A stretch of 64,000 nucleotides of DNA from Annona cherimola (lineage: Eukaryota > Streptophyta > Magnoliopsida > Magnoliales > Annonaceae). Shown here piece after piece: positions 8,701 to 18,277 of this stretch. The notes beneath the pieces were generated by a model. That model was not told the origin of the DNA. It saw only the letters and a program-made list of their open reading frames with translations, and searched no databases. The stretch lies in NCBI GenBank assembly GCA_030490835.1, contig CM059975.1, positions 51,203,174-51,267,173 on the forward strand, read 5' to 3'. Within the stretch, counting starts at the first letter, position 1. Each line of letters begins with the position of its first letter. The translations under genes and the position numbers were made by a program.

Positions 8701-9570
8701 AATCGTACTCGGCCAGAACAGCACATACAAGCCAATCATGAGAAATCCTCAGTAAGCTATAACGTGCTTGAACACTTGAAGCGACTCCCTGCTCGACTCA
8801 GTATTTATGATGCCATGCAGTTATCGCAAGAAGCCAGGGATGCACTGGTTAGTGCTCTAACAGATGAAAATGTCCGTCTCGCTTACCTGGTCGACGCCAC
8901 TGAATGTGATGAGGTTATTTCATTCACTGATGAGGATATGTTGCTTAGAGACGTTAATCACAACCGACCTTTATATGTTACGGGCAACCTGGGCGGTGAA
9001 CTGGTCAACAGAATCATGATCGATGCCGGGTCTGCAATTAATATCCTGCCCCTTCGAACACTCAGAAGGATCGGAATTTCTCCATCAGCATTAAAAGACA
9101 CTAGTGTGGTAATTCACGGGTTTAATCAAGGGACTCAAAAGGCCATGGGCCTGATCAAGTTGGAACTAAGCATAGAAGATTTCTGCACCGAAATCCCATG
9201 CTTCGTGATTAACGCTCCGACCTCATATAACTTGCCGCTGGGAAGACCTTGGCTCCACAGTAATAAGATCATCGCATCAACAGTACATCAATGCTTCAAG
9301 TACTGCAAGGATGGAGTCGAAAAAAGGATTTTTGCTGACCATAAACCATTCACAACGGCGGAGTCATTTTACTCTGATGCTAAGTATTATGACTTGGCAT
9401 TTGCTGTCAACACATCAATGAAAGCAGTTGAAGCGACCACACGTGAAGGTCAGCAGGAGGTATCTCAGGCTCCCCCCGCCCCAGTAAGCACAGACATATT
9501 CTCAAAGGGTGAGAAGATGGAAGGTCAAGGTCGTGGTCGAGGGCGCGGTCATGGACGAGGAACGACATAA
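8701..9570 (+). CDS. pro: Retropepsin-like aspartic protease
   Basis: Same frame as the preceding segment. It opens with YNVLEHLKRLPARLSIYDAM, the usual lead-in to Tat proteases. The active-site motif is IDAGSAINILP with the Asp at 9022-9024, and the flap/C-terminal part includes LGRPWLHS. One catalytic Asp per chain is normal because the enzyme acts as a dimer; Ala replaces the common Thr/Ser/Gly after it. The C-terminus ends in a GQGRGRGRGHGRG tract. A TAA at 9568-9570 closes the segment, but the frame reads on beyond it. Confidence 0.8.
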   Translation, partial: NRTRPEQHIQANHEKSSVSYNVLEHLKRLPARLSIYDAMQLSQEARDALVSALTDENVRLAYLVDATECDEVISFTDEDMLLRDVNHNRPLYVTGNLGGELVNRIMIDAGSAINILPLRTLRRIGISPSALKDTSVVIHGFNQGTQKAMGLIKLELSIEDFCTEIPCFVINAPTSYNLPLGRPWLHSNKIIASTVHQCFKYCKDGVEKRIFADHKPFTTAESFYSDAKYYDLAFAVNTSMKAVEATTREGQQEVSQAPPAPVSTDIFSKGEKMEGQGRGRGRGHGRGTT

Positions 9571-10032
9571 CCAAGGGCTCAATTTCAAACCAAATTTGAA
9601 AATATGAGCCTCGATCCAGTGCATCCACTACCACGACAACGACAGGGGGCAACCATACCACCTCCTACCAGCTATAGCAACGCTGCTGCAGGATCACGGT
9701 TCTACTTGGACCTCGAAGTCCTTAAAAAGGTTGCTAAACCGCCTCGAGCCGATTTCCCTAGGTTTGAGGTGGATCTGGAAGCTCTTCGGAGATTCCGAAA
9801 TCAGGCCAATGAGGAAGCCAAGTCACTTTGCTGTGAGAGTGACGGAATGGCCACTGAGGCCGCTCACCAAAATCAAAAACCTAAGGAAACGCTCGATGAG
9901 GTTTTAGCAATGCTCGTGGGGTTTAATGTATCTGCTCCAAGTGTGCAGGAACCTCAAGATGAAAAATTTGCCCAAAAATATTTCATAAAGTAATATGGCA
10001 AGGTTTACGGTAGCCCTAACAAATCCTCTTGT
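9571..10032 (+). CDS. Protease-RT linker of the polyprotein, broken
   Basis: The same frame continues past the TAA with about 140 residues: SRFYLDLEVLKKVAKPP, then VDLEALRRFRNQANEEA. A further TAA at 9991-9993 follows. I do not recognise a domain. In Ogre elements an intron removes sequence between protease and RT; I cannot show a splice site here. Confidence 0.5.
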
Positions 10033-11241
10033 TTGCCCACGGCTAAGCTCAAGAAATGGGATTTCCATCGCTATAGCAGAGAAAGCAAGAAAATTATGGA
10101 TTTGATGGGGTTCTATCCCGATGAACCACATTTATCAGGCCTCGGAAGTGACATCCCTATCCCGTTATCCGAAAGACCCCCTGGTTATCAAAAGGGAAAC
10201 AAACGACTTGGCCTTGGGTATAAAAAAGAAGAAGACGTCGACTTTGCCACCACCTACTGCGTCTCCACAAGCGATGACTCCAACAATAATGAAGAGGCAT
10301 TAATGGAACCAGAGGATGCTCCACCTGCGATTGAGGATGGAGGGCGGCCTACTATTGACGTACTTGAGGAATTCAATCTCGGGACTGAAAAGGACCCGAG
10401 ACCCATTTTTATTGCCAAAAACTTGGCCGAAAAAGAAAAGATGGCGCTGAGGTGGCTTTTAAGTGAATTCAAAGATGTTTTTGCTTGGGGGTATTCCGAA
10501 ATGCCAGGTCTCAACCCCGCTATTGCAATGCATCATCTGCATATTACGCGGGATAAAAAGCCAGTCAAGCAAGCTCCGAGAAGATTTCGACCAGAGCTCG
10601 AAGAACAAATCATCAAGGAAGTTGAAAAACTCATTGATGCGGAATTCATTCGGGAAATCAAATTTCCAAAATGGATTTCTAGCATTGTTCCTGTCAAAAA
10701 GAAAAACGGGCAGATCCGCATTTGCATAGATTTTCGAGATCTAAACGAAGCATGCCCTAAAGATGAATTTCCTCTTCCTTTCACTGATTTGCTAATCGAC
10801 AGCACAGCTCTGTACGACACATTCTCCTTTATGGATGGATATTCAGGATATAATCAAATCAAGATGGCTCCAGCAGATGAAGCCGCAACAGCATTTCGAA
10901 CACCGATGGGTGTCTTTTGCTACAAAGTCATGCCTTTTGGTCTTAAGAATGCTGGCGCAACTTATCAAAGGGCTATGCAAAATATATTTCATGATATGTT
11001 ACACAAACATGTTGAGTGCTATGTCGATGACCTAGTTATAAGATCTGAAGGTCACAATAAGCATAAAGAAGATTTGGGATCGGTATTCTTGCGCCTAAGT
11101 AAGTATGATCTCAAGATGAATCCTCTCAAATGTGCATTCGGAGTATCATCTGGGAAATTCCTCGGGTTCATAATCCGCCAAAGGGGAATCAAGGTCGATC
11201 CACTCAAAACGGAAGCAATTCAAAATATGCCGCCTCCATGA
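10033..11241 (+). CDS. pol: Reverse transcriptase
   Basis: About 400 residues. The lead-in contains FKDVFAWGYSEMPGL; the RT core includes WISSIVPVKKKNGQIRIC, DFRDLNEACPKDEFPLP, FMDGYSGYNQIKM, MPFGLKNAGATYQRAM and the catalytic YVDD at 11020-11031. Copying of element RNA to DNA would be its function. Motifs look intact, but stops lie before and after; the TGA at 11239-11241 replaces a probable Arg codon (CGA to TGA) and a TAA follows at 11251-11253 (CAA to TAA). Confidence 0.9.
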   Translation: MPTAKLKKWDFHRYSRESKKIMDLMGFYPDEPHLSGLGSDIPIPLSERPPGYQKGNKRLGLGYKKEEDVDFATTYCVSTSDDSNNNEEALMEPEDAPPAIEDGGRPTIDVLEEFNLGTEKDPRPIFIAKNLAEKEKMALRWLLSEFKDVFAWGYSEMPGLNPAIAMHHLHITRDKKPVKQAPRRFRPELEEQIIKEVEKLIDAEFIREIKFPKWISSIVPVKKKNGQIRICIDFRDLNEACPKDEFPLPFTDLLIDSTALYDTFSFMDGYSGYNQIKMAPADEAATAFRTPMGVFCYKVMPFGLKNAGATYQRAMQNIFHDMLHKHVECYVDDLVIRSEGHNKHKEDLGSVFLRLSKYDLKMNPLKCAFGVSSGKFLGFIIRQRGIKVDPLKTEAIQNMPPP

Positions 11242-11870
11242 AATCTCAGATAACTTAGGAGTCTGCAAGGCCAATTGTCGTATATCCGGCGTTTCATCTC
11301 CAACTTGTCCGGCCGCTGCCAGCCCTTTCACAAGTTAATGAGAAAAGATGCGACTTTTCAATGGGACGCGAAATGCCAACAGGCCTTTGAAGCCATCAAA
11401 GAATTGCTGCAAAATCCTCTTGTTTTGACAACTCCAGTAAAAGGAAAGCCACTCATTCTCTATATTGCTGCCAGCCCACAATCACTGGGGGCATTGCTCG
11501 CACAAGAAAATGCCCAAGGCAAAGAACAAGCCGCCTATTATCTCAGTCGACGATTATTGCAAGCTGAATGCAATTATTCCTCGATCGAGAAGATTTGTCT
11601 AGCATTGGTTTTTGTGGCACAAAAGTTAAGACATTACTTCCTCGCGCATCATATTATACTTATATCAAAGGCCGATCCCCTCAAGTTCCTGATCACTAAA
11701 CCAATGCTTTCAGGACGCCTAGCAAAATGGTCACTGCTGCTGTCTGAGTTTGATATCAAATATGTGCCACGAAAGGCAGTGAAAGGACAAGTGTTAGCAG
11801 ATTTCCTAGCAGCCCATCCGCTTGAAGAAGAATTTCCCATCTTAGAAAACCAACCTGATGAGAAGGTTTT
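11242..11870 (+). CDS. First (classical Ty3/gypsy) RNase H, degenerate
   Basis: In the RT frame: LSYIRRFISNLSGRCQPF (RT connection), then ILYIAASPQSLGALLAQE, YYLSRRLLQAECNYSSIEK and SGRLAKWSLLLSEFDI. The usual catalytic DAS is replaced by AAS. In Tat elements with two RNase H domains the first commonly loses catalytic residues and acts as a tether; the sequence fits that pattern. Confidence 0.8.
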
Positions 11871-12300
11871 CTATGCAAATGATGATCCAATGTGGCAAAT
11901 GTATTTCGATGGCGCTTCAAAGCCATCCGGAGCTGGTGTTGGAATTGTCGTAGTCTCCCCTCATAAAGACTTATTCCCGCACTCCTACTTTCTTGGAAGA
12001 AGCACAACAAATAATGAAGCTGAGTATGAAGCCTTACTCATCGGCATGGAACTTCTTCTGCAATCAGATATTTTACTTGTGCGAATATTTGGGGACTCTG
12101 AATTGGTTATAAAATAGTTAAATAATCAATACGAAGTACATCAGCCCCATTTGCGAAAATATTATGACAAAGCTCAAACTTTGTTGGCAAAGTTCGAAAT
12201 GGTTTCGGTTGAGCATGTTCCTCGGTCAGGAAATATAGTTGCTGATGCACTATCAAAGTTGGCCAGTATTCTCGCCTTTAATGAGCTTGATGACATGACA
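11871..12300 (+). CDS. Second, plant-acquired RNase H (aRNH)
   Basis: A second RNase H fold starts at MYFDGASKPSGAGVGIVV. Catalytic residues are visible: Asp at 11908, Glu at 12016 (NNEAEYEAL), Asp at 12094 (GDSELVIK) and Asp at 12244 (VADALSKLAS). A TAG at 12115-12117 (probable CAG) interrupts it just after GDSELVIK. Retention of all four carboxylates contrasts with the first RNase H. This duplicated arrangement identifies the Tat clade. Confidence 0.88.
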
Positions 12301-13639
12301 AATCGAGTACAAAGATTAGAAGAAGATGAAGAGTTCCAAGTAGACCAAGTTGGATGGTGTGTATCCGAGGTCACTACAAACAATGATGATTGGCGCATCC
12401 CTATCATTAACTACCTCAAATATAGTATTGAACCAGATGATCCATGTGCAAGGAAGTCATTGAGAAAGGCTGTTTCGCGATATACTATGTTTCAAGACGA
12501 TTTGTATCGGATTGCTTTTGATGGGCTTTGGCTTCGCTGTATTGACGGAAATGATATCTGTCAAGTTCTTCAAGAGACGCACTCCAGCGAATGCGGCGCC
12601 CACCAATCTGGATGTCGTCTTTATCATAGGATCAAAACGTTGGGCTATTATTAGCCCACAATGGTCCAAGACTCCATCAATTTCGCGAAATCCTGTGAAG
12701 CCTGCCAAATGCATGGAGATATTTATCATATTCCTGCCTCAGTAATGTCTCCAGCACCTATCTCATGGCCCTTCTCTTGGTGGGGTTTTGATATTGTCGG
12801 TCCGATAAACCCGTCGTCATCTAAAGGACACCTATATATTTTAGCCGCTATGGATTATTTCTCCAAATGGGCAGAAGCTAAAGCTTACAAGAGAGTCCGA
12901 GCACAAGAGGTGGTTGAATTTATCGAGCACAAAATCATCTACCGTTATGGTGTTCCCTATCAAATCACCTCAAATAATGGCACGCCATTCAAAAACGATA
13001 AAGTAAATCAGTTATGCCGAAGGTTTGGAATCAAACAAGTGTTCTCATCGCCCTATTACCCACAAGAGAATGGTCAAGCAGAGGCATTTAACAAAAATAT
13101 CATTCGAATCCTCAAAAGGACCACTGTGAAAAATAAGCGTGATTGGCACGAGAGGTTACCTGAAGCATTGTGGACCTACAAAACCACACACCGAACTGCG
13201 ACGGGAGCAACGCCATATTCGTTACTTTTTTGGCGCGGAGGCAGTTTTACCAGTGGAAATTCAGTTAGCATCCTTAAGGGTTGCCATCCATTCTGGGCTA
13301 ACTACTGAACAACAAGCCAAACTTCGCTTCGACGAGCTCGAGGCACTAGACGAGAAACGAGTTCAAGCACGACAACAGATCGAACTCTATCAAGCTCGAA
13401 TGGTCGAAGCATACAATAAAGTCGTGAGGCATCGCTCATTCAAAAGAGGAGATTTGGTGCTAAAGCTACGCACAGAGCTTATGGCCGGGGGCAAACTTAC
13501 CGGCAAATTCGAGCCTAAATGGGAAGGGCCTTACATCATTGAGAGGGTCCATGGCAATGACACATATGAAGTTGTTAACTGCGGAAATCAAATGAAAGCA
13601 ACCGTGAATGGGAATTACTTAAAAAGATATTATCCATGA
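12301..13639 (+). CDS. Integrase, broken
   Basis: The N-terminal HHCC zinc finger spans about 12580-12710 (THSSECGAHQSGCRLYH, then KSCEACQMHG), cut by TAG at 12652-12654 in place of the conserved Trp of GYYWP. The core reads WWGFDIVGPI with catalytic Asp at 12790, then SNNGTPF where the second catalytic Asp is Asn (AAT at 12973), then QAEAFNK with Glu at 13081: D,D-35-E spacing with a dead second position. A one-base insertion in the T-run at about 13228-13234 shifts the frame; the C-terminal part (FGAEAVLPVEIQLASL, GKFEPKWEGPYIIERV) continues in the next frame to TGA at 13637. I see no chromodomain. Confidence 0.88.
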
Positions 13640-13744
13640 AATGACAAAGAAAGTCATATATCAAAAGAATCTCTACAGCCTCCCTCGTAGAAAGAAGGGA
13701 CTCCTTCAAAACTCGAATGGAGTTCACTACATCAGCAGGAGAAA

Positions 13745-15540
13745 CAGGTAAGGGCTCTATCTATGTCAAATTCTCCCCGCCATGAGCATCATCATCAGAT
13801 ATTTCGACAACTAAGGCAGTTGTCAAAAAAAAAAAATCTCAATGAATCGAGTTCCAGTGGCAAGGTCTGGCACTGGGCGGAAAGGTTTTTCTGTCTTATG
13901 AAGAGGGTAAACCTATTGATGGCAAAGGTATCGGAAGAAAGATCATGGATAAAGTTCACCAGACTTATATTGGTGACTTTCAGGGAAAGTACTTCACTTA
14001 TGATGGTGAGAAGAGCTTGTTTACAGTGGGGGCTCTTCCACAACAGAATTTTGAATTCAGTGTTGTGCTTGAAGACGTGTCCTCAAACAAAGTTAGTGGG
14101 AATAGTAGCCCTCATGGTAATAACAACCTCAGGGAGGGAAATCGGAAAAGACAAAGGCGATCGTATCAGACCAAGACTTTCAAAGTTGAGATACGTTTTG
14201 CTGCCAAAATTCCAATGAAAGTTATTACAAACGCTCTGCGAGGACACGATTCCTAGAGTTCTCAAGAAGCCTTAAGGGTTCTAGATATAATCCTAAGGCA
14301 GCATGCTGTAAAGCAAGGTTGCCTTCTGGTTTGGCAGTCACTTTGTTAGCATTGGAGGTGGAGTTTTTGGTTGTCGTGGTTTTCATTCTAGCTTCCGAAC
14401 CAGTCAAGGGGGCTTGTCTCTAAATATTGATGTGTCTACTACAATGATTATAAGGCCTGGCCCTGATGATGAATTTCTAATGGCTAATCAAAATGTTAGA
14501 AATCATGGTGAAATTGATTGGGGAAAGGCAAAGAGAACTCTGAAGAATCTGGGGGTGAAAACAAGACCCTCAAATATGGAATTTAAAATTGTAGGGCCAA
14601 GTGAGCTTCCATGCAACCAGCAAATGTTTACTTCGAAACAGAAGAATGGAAGAAGCAATAGCCCGTCTCAAACCATTGAGATTACAGTTTTCGATTATCG
14701 GCACATTGAGCTTAGGTTTTTTGCAAATATGCCATGCATTAATGTTGGAAAGCCAAAATGCCCCACTTACTATCCTGGCGAGCTCTGCTCTCTGGTTTCA
14801 TTACAAAGGTATACTAAATCTCTGTCAACTTTGCAAAGATCATCACTGGTTGAAAAAAATCACGACAGAAACCACAAGAAAGGATACAAACTTTAAGTAA
14901 CGCATTAAGAAGCAGCAATTATGGTGCTGATAAAATGTTGAAGGCATGCGGTGTTTCGACCAATAGTAACTTCACTCAAGTAGAAGGCCGTGTCTTGAAT
15001 GCACCAAAGATTGGCAATGATGAACTCTTTCCTAGAAATGGTCGATGGAATTTCAACAATAAGAAACTTGTTCACCCTCAAAAAAAAAAAAAAAAAAAAA
15101 AGATGGGCTGTTGTAGACTTTTCTGCTCGCTGCGATGTTCGGTCTCTTGCTCGTGATCTACACAAATGTGGGGCGATGAAAGGCATTGTCATTGCAGAAC
15201 CATTTGATTACTTTGAAGAGAATCCTCAATTTAGGCGTGCTCCACCTACTGTTAGGGTCGACAAGATGTTCGAGATCATTCAGTCAAAGCTTCCAGGAGC
15301 CCCTCAGTTTCTTCTCTGTGTTTTGCCTGAGAGAAAGAATTGTGATATATATGGCCCATATTAAAAAAAAAATCATCATTACTCAATCAGAAGTCTGCCA
15401 AACAACATGTCAGGAATCACGCCTTTATAAGTGGCCCACGGCAGCATAATTCCTGAGGGGGCATTTGATGAGGTAAATTTTTAACTATGGGACTACTACG
15501 AGTATATGATTTCTCATCTAAAAAAAAAAAAAACTGGAGA
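13745..15540 (+). pseudogene. Captured AGO4-clade Argonaute cDNA fragment
   Basis: Conceptual translation in several frames matches plant Argonautes of the AGO4/6/9 clade: GEKSLFTVGALP, VVLEDVSSN and TFKVEIRFAAKIP (N domain, about 13950-14250); QEALRVLDIILRQHA and CRGFHSSFRTSQGG (linker, 14263-14410); ASTTMIIRPGP-like start of PAZ through FVSLQRYTKSLSTLQRSSLVE (14414-14870); then RCDVRSLARDLHKCG and SKLPGAPQFLLCVLPER (MID, about 15120-15350). PIWI, with the slicer residues, is missing. Many exons are joined without introns, implying an mRNA source. Breaks include a stop near 13900, shifts near 14265 and 14410 and a poly-A expansion at 15080-15101. AGO4 proteins bind 24-nt siRNAs and direct DNA methylation. 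Confidence 0.85.
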
Positions 15541-15543
15541 GTT

Positions 15544-15663
15544 ATAAGATATGGTCGTGTCTACACCGTCGTCGTCATCAACTGCACATTCACAGCTCCG
15601 GTCGGTGCTGACGGCTCCGGCAAGCGGTTGCTGCTTCACGCGTCCACAGCCTTGTCAGGCCCA
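15544..15663 (+). pseudogene. Possible GT92 glycosyltransferase fragment
   Basis: About 39 codons from AGATATGGTCGT read YTVVVVINCTF then PVGADGSGKRLLLHAST before a TAG. This resembles, from memory, the region in plant family-92 glycosyltransferases with a VVVNCTF motif. The piece is short and the identification is tentative. It begins right after the poly-A-containing end of the Argonaute fragment and abuts an antisense fragment. Confidence 0.4.
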
Positions 15664-16383
15664 TAGCAGCGGAATGAGACGATTGTCTCCTTGACGGAGA
15701 GCCCCAACTCGGTGAATGCCTCCATCTTCATTTGCTTGGACAAGGTGGGAAAAGCAACTCTTACTTACCTCGGCAATGTCCTCTTCGAGCCTAGCTGTTG
15801 CAGCCATGTAATTTGTACGCGGGTCCTTCTCAACACACTTCATCTCGTCAAATGAATCAGGAAGTATGTTATCCAAGTCGTAACAGCCATAGTCTGTGGC
15901 ATCCCGCATGAAGACACGATCACCAGCCTTTTGCCTGCCCACGGCCAGTTTGTCATCTTGGTCTTCCTCCTCCTCATTATCAAGAGTACAATCCAGGATG
16001 ATGGAGTTCCTGACCTCCCATTCATCCCTCTGGCTATCCCCATCTCCGCCGTTCTCGAAAGTCCGATCCTTTTCACCTGCATCTTCAGCACCGCTGCCAT
16101 CATCATCGCCATCATCGTCTAGGTCACCGAAGTCGTCTTCGAAGCATTTTCTTGCCTTCCGCAGGAGACCAGAGCTACTCCCCATCTCGTTGGAGAAGAA
16201 ACCATCGAATGCAGAGGATCAGGGCGTCTCGTCTCTGTCGGCACTTTCGCTATTCCTACCGTGAATCCATTCCTTGCGCTCGACCTCGGCGTCGGAGAGT
16301 GTCCATGGAGAAGACGAAGGGAGAGGAGAGCCGACGAGGGAGCCGAAAACCTTATCAACGCGAACTTTGAAGCTGTCTTCCAT
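15655..16383 (-). pseudogene. Antisense TSSC4-like protein fragment
   Basis: On the minus strand, from ATG at 16383: MEDSFKVRVDKVFGSL, WTLSDAEVERKEW, then (after an in-frame TGA at 16219-16221 where Cys is expected) SSAFDGFFSNE, an acidic Asp-rich run, EWEVRNSIILDCTLDNEEEE and AGDRVFMRDATDYG, PRTNYMAATARLEED. This matches a conserved plant protein that I associate with the TSSC4 family, linked in other eukaryotes to U5 snRNP; the name is tentative. Similarity ends at a splice-donor-like GTAAGTAAG (plus-strand 15760-15768), so this piece may come from unspliced sequence. The remaining minus-strand codons (AFTELGLSVKETIVSF in another frame) are unrecognised. Confidence 0.55.
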
Positions 16384-16543
16384 GACAGAGGATCGAGCTG
16401 AGCTGAGGTAAGAAATAGGGAGGATATATACCTCTCGGAGCCTCGGAGTGGGAGATAGGGATGACGAGATTGAGATTGATATTGAGGCGGTTGACACAGA
16501 GACGCTGTGGGAGCTTGATCGCTTCGCTTACAATTGAAAGAAG

Positions 16544-16840
16544 ATGATGAGCAAGCTGAAAAGACAGACGCTTGCAGTGAATCAGTTGGCAGCAGCATCT
16601 GCCCCAGAGGGCGACAAGTCTCCTCCGCCAGCAGTTGAGGTCGCCGATGCTGTCAACGCCCGCCACGGTGCCACCAAGAAGCAGCGTCGCACCGACGTCC
16701 AGTACAAGAATCTCATCGACACCTCGAAGAAGAAATACAAGATCGAGAAGGCCAAGCTTTCTTCCTCCGCCGTGGCAGCCGACGTGGATTCCGGGTCGTC
16801 ACGATTGAGCACCGAGAGCGTGTGTGAGGAAGGAGAGAGA
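16544..16840 (+). other. Unrecognised coding-like fragment
   Basis: An open frame of about 100 codons starting MMSKLKRQTLAVNQLAAA and containing KKQRRTDVQYKNLIDTSKKK. Its GC content and codon use resemble the captured host fragments rather than the retrotransposon genes. I cannot assign a family. It overlaps the start of the next open frame in a different frame. Confidence 0.35.
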
Positions 16841-16854
16841 TGGAAAAGGCGGGC

Positions 16855-17113
16855 ATGGAGCCGGATGTGAGCATCGATAGTGGGTGCGTGATCTGCATCG
16901 CAGTCCTGCCAATCGGCCCCGTTCCTCAGCCCCAGCTACGCAACTACGTCTCTTTGCTCGTCCGCCACGGCAAGATCGACCTCTCCGCCATTAGCTCCTA
17001 CACCGAGCATCAGAAGAGCCCCTTCACCCACCAGCCATGGGACTCCGGCAGCCTCCGCTTCCAATTCATGCTCGGAGGCGGCCCCGCCAGCCCCTGGGAG
17101 GACTTACAGTCCA
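16855..17113 (+). pseudogene. TRS120: TRS120/TRAPPC9 N-terminal fragment
   Basis: The frame starts MEPDVSIDSG and contains IRIAVLPIGP-like CIAVLPIGPVPQPQLRNY, SAISSYTEHQKSPFTHQPW, DSGSLRFQFMLGG and SPWEDLQSNRKILA: the N-terminus of plant TRS120, a TRAPPII vesicle-tethering subunit needed for cell-plate formation. It is the first exon's worth of protein only. The match stops at RKILA, where a different gene continues in the same frame. Confidence 0.85.
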
Positions 17114-17346
17114 ACCGCAAGATCCTCGCCGAGAACTCATACTTCCTCCCGTCCTACGAGCTCCGATCTTGCCTCAAGTCCGTCGCCGAATTGAGGGAAT
17201 CCCTCGAATCAACGACCTCCGAGCTCCTCCCTCGAAAGAAATTCTCCTTTCGGAACAAGCCGACGAGGAAAGCCTCGGTCGCTGCAGGCGACGAAGCTGA
17301 AGCTAGCAAGGTTGCTGATGTGAATCCGGATAAAAAAAAAAAGTGA
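17114..17346 (+). pseudogene. Tubulin-folding cofactor C-like fragment fused in frame to TRS120
   Basis: Directly after RKILA the frame reads AENSYFLPSYELRSCLKSV, AELRESLESTTSELLPRKK and FSFRNKPTRKA, which I match from memory to the N-terminal linker region of plant tubulin-folding cofactor C (TBCC), a factor in alpha/beta-tubulin assembly. The catalytic C-terminal TBCC domain is absent. It ends in a Lys run and TGA at 17344-17346. Together with the preceding piece it forms one open frame of about 164 codons. Confidence 0.6.
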
Positions 17347-17516
17347 AAATGCGGTCTGAAGAGGCTGAGCGTAAACTAAAGTCTCGGAAAGCCATTGTAT
17401 TAGATCCTGCAAACCCATCTGTGAAGAATCAAGCCAAAACAATGGCTGCAGCTTCGGTTCTGGCGTGCTCTTCTAGAGTTCGTTTTTTTTTCCGCTGCTC
17501 AGGGATAGCTGCAGAA
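17347..17516 (+). other. Unassigned stretch before the 3' LTR homology
   Basis: The frame continues (EEAERKLKSRKAIVLDP) without a recognisable family and runs into the LTR. Because the 5' LTR copy is cut by the window edge at the point matching 17517, the true start of the 3' LTR may lie in or before this stretch. I see no clear polypurine tract. Confidence 0.3.
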
Positions 17517-17660
17517 GCGCCGCGCGCAGCAGAGGATGCAGGATGGAGGATGGGGAAACTGGCGGGAGATAGATGCAGCTGCGTACAGCTCATGCTCGTA
17601 GCAGAGAAAATGCCTGGTCTGGAATCCTGAAATCACTGCATTTCTGCCTTCTCATCGTCC

Positions 17661-18277
17661 TTGTCTTCTTCTTCTTTTTGGTTTTCCTGCGGAAGTGAGC
17701 TGGGGTTTCTGTCATTGCTGATGGGAACGGGAACTGTTCCTTCCGACGATGGTTCCTCCAACCAGCAGAGCGAGGGGATAGGGAGTTACTGCGTGAGCAC
17801 AGACGTGAGCGCCTCCGAGAGCTGCTGCAGCAGCTTCTCCGGCACCCGTTACGGCACCGATGCCGGTTCCAGTTCTCCGTCGTCGTCCCCGGTTCTGCCC
17901 GCAGGGGGGGAATGGTGACTTCGCCGGAGCTGCTGATGGCCGTCACGGGGAAGGACGTGATTCTGTGGGGTGGAAAGGAGGGGAAGCGAGAGAAGGATTT
18001 AACTGTAGTCGAGATGATAAAGGAACGATTTGCGAAGCTATTGCTTGGCGAAGACATGTCAGGTGGAGGGAAGGGAGTCTGCACTGCTCCTGCAATCTCA
18101 AACGCCATCACCAATCTCTCTGCTTCTGTTTTTGGGGAGCTATGGAGGCTGGAACCATCAGCGCAGCAGAAGAAATTGCTTTGGCATCGCGAGATGAAAT
18201 TGCTATTGTGTGTTAGTGACTCTATAGTTGAGCTTGTCCCTTCCATACAAGGATTCCCTGCCAGCCCTGGTGTCTTA
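17661..18277 (+). pseudogene. RopGEF (PRONE) fragment, 3' LTR copy
   Basis: The same captured segment as at 145-761, with the same frameshift in the G-run. It shows [13 protein letters not shown] preceded by ERFAKL, closer to the family consensus than the NL of the 5' copy. A TAG at 18278-18280 ends the frame where the 5' copy has CAG. Confidence 0.85.

Noticed and set aside
15080..15101. A-run as a poly(A) tail marking the end of a processed pseudogene
   Set aside because: Argonaute coding similarity continues on both sides, so the run is an internal expansion, not a 3' tail.
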